This document shows, piece by piece, positions 48,773-59,141 of a DNA stretch of 59,141 bases; position 1 is the stretch's first letter; every line of letters starts with the position of its first letter. The stretch is from NCBI GenBank assembly GCA_027943245.1, contig JANDJZ010000350.1:1-59141 (forward strand), written 5' to 3'. This DNA is from Acanthamoeba sp. SK_2022b (taxonomy: Eukaryota; Discosea; Longamoebia; Acanthamoebidae). The notes beneath the pieces were generated by a model that was given only the letters and a program-made list of their open reading frames with translations, searched no databases and was not told where the DNA came from. Position numbers and translations under genes: made by a program.

Positions 48773-48818
48773 ATTGGCCAGCATCACGTCGGGACCCTCG
48801 CCTTCATCAAGACCGAGG
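48773..48818 (+). repeat. Orphan fragment of array C downstream of the stop codon
   Basis: About 45 bp match the array C half-unit that encodes [16 protein letters not shown] sequence (GGCCAGCATCACGTCGGGA, then CCTCGCCTTCATCAA). It lies about 95 bp past the giant gene's stop codon. Confidence 0.75.
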
Positions 48819-48885
48819 TCTCGTAGTCCCGTTCGTCCTTTATAGTACATCAAGGTTGATCTGAAGCCAACGTAGCCATAACGAC

Positions 48886-48958
48886 GCCCTCTTAGCTCAG
48901 CTGGTAGAGCGCACGACTGAAGATCGTGAGGTCGCTGGTTCAAACCCGGCAGAGGGCA
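48886..48958 (+). tRNA. tRNA-Phe (GAA), second copy
   Basis: Identical over all 73 nt to the gene at 1570-1642, with the same stems, loop CTGAAGA and anticodon GAA. Downstream flanks also agree for most of about 20 bp, whereas upstream flanks differ. Confidence 0.96.
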
Positions 48959-48968
48959 ATCCGACATC

Positions 48969-48973
48969 TTTTT
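48969..48973 (+). terminator. RNA polymerase III terminator of second tRNA-Phe
   Basis: T5 run in ATCTTTTTAT, the same context and distance as for the first copy. Confidence 0.8.
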
Positions 48974-49028
48974 ATGGCTTTTTTATTCAAAGGCAAATCT
49001 TTTATTCCTCCTCCTGCCATGGATGGGA

Positions 49029-49380
49029 TCAGGAGAACCTGGGGAGGGTGCACATCTCGCAGCTACCTTGGCTGGTGTGGTTGATGTACGTGCAATGCTG
49101 GCACTGCCACTCAGGGAGTCGCTGGCTGACGCTGTTTCTCACACCACCACATACACAAATGGTGAGACCTCGCTTGCCCATTGGGACAGAGGAGAGGAGG
49201 AGGGCTCACCTCTCATCGCCACCTTGAATCGATCGGATGAGGGACTCGACCTCCTCGCTGGGTACCAGCCTGAGAGCAGCCTGCAGGGCCTTGAGCGCGG
49301 CTGATCATACAGCACACACAACGCAATGGTTTGGCCATGAGCGTTCCCTGGTTGCTGTTGCAATTGCACATGTGCATGTG

Positions 49381-49448
<68 letters not shown>

Positions 49449-49776
49449 CGTTGCTATTGCCTCTGGCCAGGAACCTGCGGCCCAGGTTGGCCTGTCGCGT
49501 CGACTCGGCCAGGTCGGTCAGGTAGTCCAGGTGGCACGACCACCGCAGGTTCTGTGAACGAGCGCGTTATCGTTCAGCTGAGCCCCGGCAGACCGACGGC
49601 AGACCTACCCCCTACCCCCTACCCCCCTCCTTTCCGTCGTTCGCGGGGGAAGGCGCCGCCGCATACCTGCGATTCGCACCAGCGGAAGTACTTCTTCCAG
49701 TCCCGATTCGACTCGTCCTCGTGGAGGCTCCCTCGATCGTTCAGAATCTTCACACACCGCACGTGAGTTGCCGTGT

Positions 49777-49841
<65 letters not shown>

Positions 49842-49847
49842 GTGTGT

Positions 49848-49912
<65 letters not shown>

Positions 49913-50708
49913 GTGTGAAAGGGGGCAGGGCTACCTTGTGGGAATACTTTTCCCACTTCTTGGTGACGATGTGCTTCCACAGTAGGTTGTCGTTTGTGGT
50001 GCTGTGCCAGGCCCGACTGACCTGCGCACATATGGCGGCGACACAGCTCTCTCAGCACACAGAGAAAGAGAAAGAGAGAGAGAGAGAGGATAGGCCAACT
50101 GCTGCAACAACGCGTGTGCGAAATTGGCGCAGGCAAGGACGGTGAAAGAGTGGGAATCGGTGCCGATGCAGACTTGAGGAGATCAGAGGCGCGCAGGAAG
50201 CTGAAGATCTCGAGGATCACTTCGTAGGGCAGGCGCAGCCCGGCGGACGGGAAGGTGTGCGTCTCTGCCGCGCTCGCCTCCTCTTCCCTTCGCAGCCCTG
50301 GCCCAACACGAGATCAAGTGTAAGACAATAATAAAATTATTATATTATTTATGTTTGTGCTTTTTAATAATAATAAATAATTCCCTGAAAACGTGAGGGG
50401 GTGATGTGGGAACCATGAATGGTGGTCTGCAGCTCAAGGTCCGCCATGTGTTGGGCAGCGTTGCGCGCAGCAACGACACGGCGCACCTCACCCATCTTGA
50501 ACTTGATCTCTCTGAGGGCCAATTGGAGCTCGAGCCTCTGCGTTTCGAGCCGAGCGAGCTCGTCGTTGAGCTCCTCCGTGCTCGACTCGAGCAAGTGGGG
50601 ATCCATGTCGAAGCTTTCTTTCAATCTAACGGCAGGCGGCTTGCGAGGCCAGCCTTGTCGTTGCTCGTCTTCTCTCACTCTGCGCTTTTTGCTGCTGGGC
50701 GCAAGCAT
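49029..50708 (-). CDS. F-box protein with C-terminal RanBP2/NZF zinc finger
   Basis: Seven minus-strand exons: 50708-50414, 50297-50164, 50021-49935, 49747-49667, 49551-49449, 49300-49210, 49125-49029 (295 aa). The N-terminus is basic ([10 protein letters not shown]) and followed by a coiled coil (about 35-85, [20 protein letters not shown]). An F-box covers about 121-165 ([20 protein letters not shown], then [19 protein letters not shown]). The C-terminus ends in a zinc finger, [20 protein letters not shown] with a second CXXC, matching W-X-C-X2-C-X10-C-X2-C. F-box proteins join SCF ubiquitin ligases through Skp1; NZF fingers often bind ubiquitin. The intron after the F-box core has no GT that keeps the frame; a GC donor at 50163 does. 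The acceptor of exon 4 has a weak pyrimidine tract beside a CA repeat. Confidence 0.83.
49384..49446. repeat. (GT)n microsatellite in intron
   Basis: About 31 GT dinucleotides within the minus-strand F-box/NZF gene, immediately after the donor at 49448, so it reads (CA)n in the sense of transcription. Confidence 0.95.
49778..49916. repeat. Compound (GT)n microsatellite in intron
   Basis: Nearly 140 bp of GT repeats with short TGG interruptions, filling most of the intron between exons 3 and 4 of the F-box/NZF gene. Confidence 0.95.
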
Positions 50709-50927
50709 GCGAAAATGGTGTACACGCACAACTGAGCGCTTACACGCTCTACACAAGACCCTGTGTAGAGCTCTTTCTCGACCAAGGCGATCGTTCTGAC
50801 GTGCTTGGTGAGGCAGTCGTTGGTTTACGCGCCGAGTAGAGCAAGACCCATCCACCCAACAACATGGGCAGCAGCTCCTTGTTCATTGTTATAACAACTC
50901 ATGAAAGGAGGAGAACGTGTAGCAGCA

Positions 50928-51562
50928 TCACTGGGCAGTGGCGGTGGTGGAGGCGTCAGTCTCGGGAACGATGCGGGCGACGGAGGCACGCAGGGCCTGC
51001 CTCCGCTCCTCCAGGAAGAGCTCGAGCTCGGTACGCCGGTAGTACTCGCCCTCGTACCATTGCACGTCGTCTGCCCATCCCCCCCCCACAAACATCACAC
51101 CACGTAGCGCGATGAGATCCTGCGAGGAAGAGGCAAGAGGCTTCAAGAAGGAGGGGAACGACGCGCACCGGTGCCGAGCCTCTGGGTGGCCTCGAGAAAC
51201 TCGGCCTGTCGCCTCTCCTGCTTGCGGACCCAGTTCTTGAGCCTCTTCACTCGACGGTCCTTCTGATACTTGCCATTGTCACCTACAGACCGACCAAGGG
51301 CAGGGCAAGATATGAGCGGGGATTGAAAGGGTGGTGATCAGGGGAGGGTTGAGATCGAGGTACCGGCGCATCGAGTACGGGAAAAATCGCGAGTGAACAA
51401 CAGAGTAGCGGCAAACCCGGCTGACGAGGGGGGTAAGAAACAAATGTAAAGCCCAAGAAAATCCATGCACGATTAATCTCCGCAGAGGGAGGACATACCG
51501 TGAGTGTTGTGTGTAAGGACCGTTGCCACAGAGTGGGAGGAAGGAGAAAGAGCCCGTCGCAT
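50928..51562 (-). CDS. Small hypothetical protein (106 aa), possibly mitochondrial
   Basis: Three minus-strand exons, 51562-51499, 51282-51169 and 51070-50928, joined by phase-1 GT-AG introns. The N-terminus MRRALSPSSHSVATVL is Arg/Ser-rich without acids, as in mitochondrial presequences. The rest is charged and helical (KYQKDRRVKRLKNWVRKQER, YYRRTELELFLEERRQALRA). I do not recognise a family; a small mitochondrial ribosomal or assembly protein is a guess from this style only. Its start is about 130 bp from tRNA-Glu on the opposite strand. Confidence 0.62.
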
Positions 51563-51689
51563 GTTGCGAAGAGATGCAAAATCTGATTAAACAAGAGAAG
51601 AAAAGAAAGCAAACAAGGCAAAGGAGAAAACTACAGGCTTTCGATTGGATTGTATTTCATCTCAGCAAAAACTTGCCATGAGTAGCTCG

Positions 51690-51761
51690 TCCGCTGTGGT
51701 GTAGTCGGTAACATTTATGGTTCTCACCCATGCGCCCCGGGTTCGATTCCCGGCAGCGGAA
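51690..51761 (+). tRNA. tRNA-Glu (CTC)
   Basis: 72-nt cloverleaf without intron: acceptor TCCGCTG with CAGCGGA, D-loop with TAGTCGGTAAC, anticodon stem TATGG/CCATG around TTCTCAC (anticodon CTC), T arm GGGTTCGATTCCC, discriminator A. Confidence 0.95.
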
Positions 51762-51765
51762 CATC

Positions 51766-51770
51766 TTTTT
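51766..51770 (+). terminator. RNA polymerase III terminator of tRNA-Glu
   Basis: T5 run in ATCTTTTTAT only 4 nt beyond the mature end. Confidence 0.8.
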
Positions 51771-51781
51771 ATTACCTCTCT

Positions 51782-52398
51782 ATGAGAAAGTGCTACGCCC
51801 CTCATCACCTGATGACCCAGCTCTACAAGAGAACACAGGTAATCGTTCCCAGAGTCTGTCGAGAAGTGAGGGCGTCTATGTACAGGGACAACCGTGGTGA
51901 GAGGTTACCCTCTGAGGTGATGTGGAGTGCTATCTCTTCTCCAATTCTGTCTCTCACGCACACAGAACCACCTGCTCTGAGCGTGGTCATCTCATTGCGC
52001 GAACCACGGCAGTTGTGGCGGTCCTCGGCCTCACGGGTATCCCCGAGGACTTGCCTGGCCATCAGGTGGTGCCCCTGCAGGCACACGCGAGGACTTGAAA
52101 GAGTTCAGGCCTCTGTTCTCCGTTCTTCCGGAGATGGGGATGGCGTGGGGCTCAGCCATCCTCTGTGTGTCTATCCACTCTCCCTAGTCTCCTCTTTTTC
52201 TTTCATATCGTGCAGGTGGAGGTGGCGGTCGAGCCAATCAAACTCTCGGCCCTCAAGCCTTGGATTGGTGACGTCAAGAAGCATCAGCCGTCCAACGCCT
52301 TCAACGATCCGTACAACCAAGCACGAGAGACCGCGGCCAATGACTCACTCCTTGTTGCGTTCTACAACTCGAATACAACTCTTTTTCATTCATTTTAA
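51782..52398 (+). CDS. Possible small two-exon gene next to tRNA-Glu
   Basis: An ATG at 51782 opens 19 codons to a donor at 51839 (CAG|GTAATC). After a T-rich tract and TGCAG, an exon at 52216 reads VEVAVEPIKLSALKPWIGDV and on to a stop at 52398 (79 aa). Exon 2 looks like coding sequence; exon 1 is doubtful because it starts 20 bp after the tRNA gene and the intron (377 bp) is longer than its neighbours. An alternative end splices GTTGCG (about 52343) to TTTTAAG (about 52399) and reads FAFYTWVSGL before a stop near 52474. I do not recognise the product. Confidence 0.35.
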
Positions 52399-52491
52399 GT
52401 TCGCCTTCTACACTTGGGTAAGTGGCCTGCAAGCGCGGCGCAGTAATGCACAGCGGAGCTTGAGGAGGACGTGACGAAGGGGTATGGCCAC

Positions 52492-52980
52492 TCACACGGC
52501 CTCGCTGCGTTGGCGGAGCACGCTCCCCACGTGGAGCGCGAACTGGTGGAGGCTGTCCGGCCGCGACACCAGCTTCCGCGCCTGTCGCCGCGTCCGCTGG
52601 TTCTAGGCCAACTCCAAGTCCTGCTACTTCGTGCCAAGAGCCATGAGGCCGCGGTGTGGCTCGCTTGCTGAATCCCGAAAGCACACACCAACCCGGGTGC
52701 GTGTTGTGTGCATTTTTGTTTTGTGACGTCCCACACGCTCCCTCCCGCGCGATCCTTAATGGTGTACCGCCACTAGCTTGCGGCAACCGATGCTCGGCGG
52801 TTGGTGCCGTGCCCCACCCAGGGTGGCGGTGAGCGCCGGCAGCCGGCCCGCGCTTCTGTCTGGCGACTCGGAGGCGGGTAATCGTCAATGAGGCGGCGCC
52901 TCCACTCCGCGGTCGCTAGCCGTGAACGCGGCCCTGGGTCGCGAATCCGGGTGGCCATGGACATGCAGCTCCTCTCTCAT
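52492..52980 (-). other. Unresolved region with possible minus-strand exons
   Basis: One plausible minus-strand exon runs 52602-52492: it follows CCTAG and reads 36 residues, beginning NQRTRRQARKLVSRPD, to a TGA. An upstream piece reading QASHTAASWLL could join it through a GC donor. Near 52970-52870 an ATG opens MATRIRDPGPRSRL and DDYPPPSRQTEAR. I cannot join these into one convincing gene, and the plus strand is also open in places. Confidence 0.22.
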
Positions 52981-53098
52981 ATCGATCCCCCTCCACTAGC
53001 TAGCTTTCCCTTCGGGCCTCTCCTTGCTTCCTTCTCGGCGCCACTCAGTTACGGCTGTCCTCCCCACCGCCACCACCACAACAACAAACGCCGATGAG

Positions 53099-59141
<6,043 letters not shown>

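Overview
The window is nuclear DNA from a eukaryote. I infer an Acanthamoeba-like amoebozoan: exons are GC-rich, genes are densely packed and broken by many short introns (about 50-150 bp, GT-AG plus an unusual number of GC-AG), introns and spacers carry simple repeats, and tRNA genes are scattered among protein genes. The species was not tested.

Left part (1-21 kb). A ChaC-type gamma-glutamylcyclotransferase (minus, 133-1447) is followed by tRNA-Phe(GAA). Next come a nuclear protein with helicase-associated domains and a chromodomain (1943-4736), a small unknown protein (minus, 4848-5273), an F-box/leucine-rich-repeat protein (5600-8674), a GATA zinc-finger factor (9299-11785), a DH-PH RhoGEF with two further PH domains (12222-18476), and a zinc-finger protein ending in a ZNRF-type RING (18648-20954).

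Centre (21.3-48.7 kb). One giant locus on the plus strand has a signal peptide, a C-type-lectin-like domain with an EPN motif, then about 26 kb of nearly uninterrupted Ser/Thr/Pro repeats, one transmembrane helix and a short tail with tyrosines. If its damaged stretch at 37.5-37.8 kb is repaired, the product is roughly 9,100 residues. It looks like a micron-scale mucin-like surface lectin or adhesin. The array has two repeat styles: [11 protein letters not shown] blocks up to about 33.0 kb, then a 64-residue unit to about 48.3 kb. A second identical tRNA-Phe lies just downstream.

Right part (48.9-59.1 kb). On the minus strand are an F-box protein with a C-terminal RanBP2/NZF zinc finger (49029-50708), a 106-residue unknown (50928-51562), and the NMD factor UPF2 (53099 to beyond the right edge, 24 exons seen). 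tRNA-Glu(CTC) is at 51690. The stretch 51.78-53.1 kb is only partly understood.

The genes are not an operon or pathway; head-to-head, tail-to-tail and same-strand neighbours are mixed. Three of them (F-box/LRR, F-box/NZF, ZNRF-type RING) would act in ubiquitin ligation if the domain calls hold. Exon boundaries were derived by hand from reading frame, splice dinucleotides and domain continuity, without transcript data.
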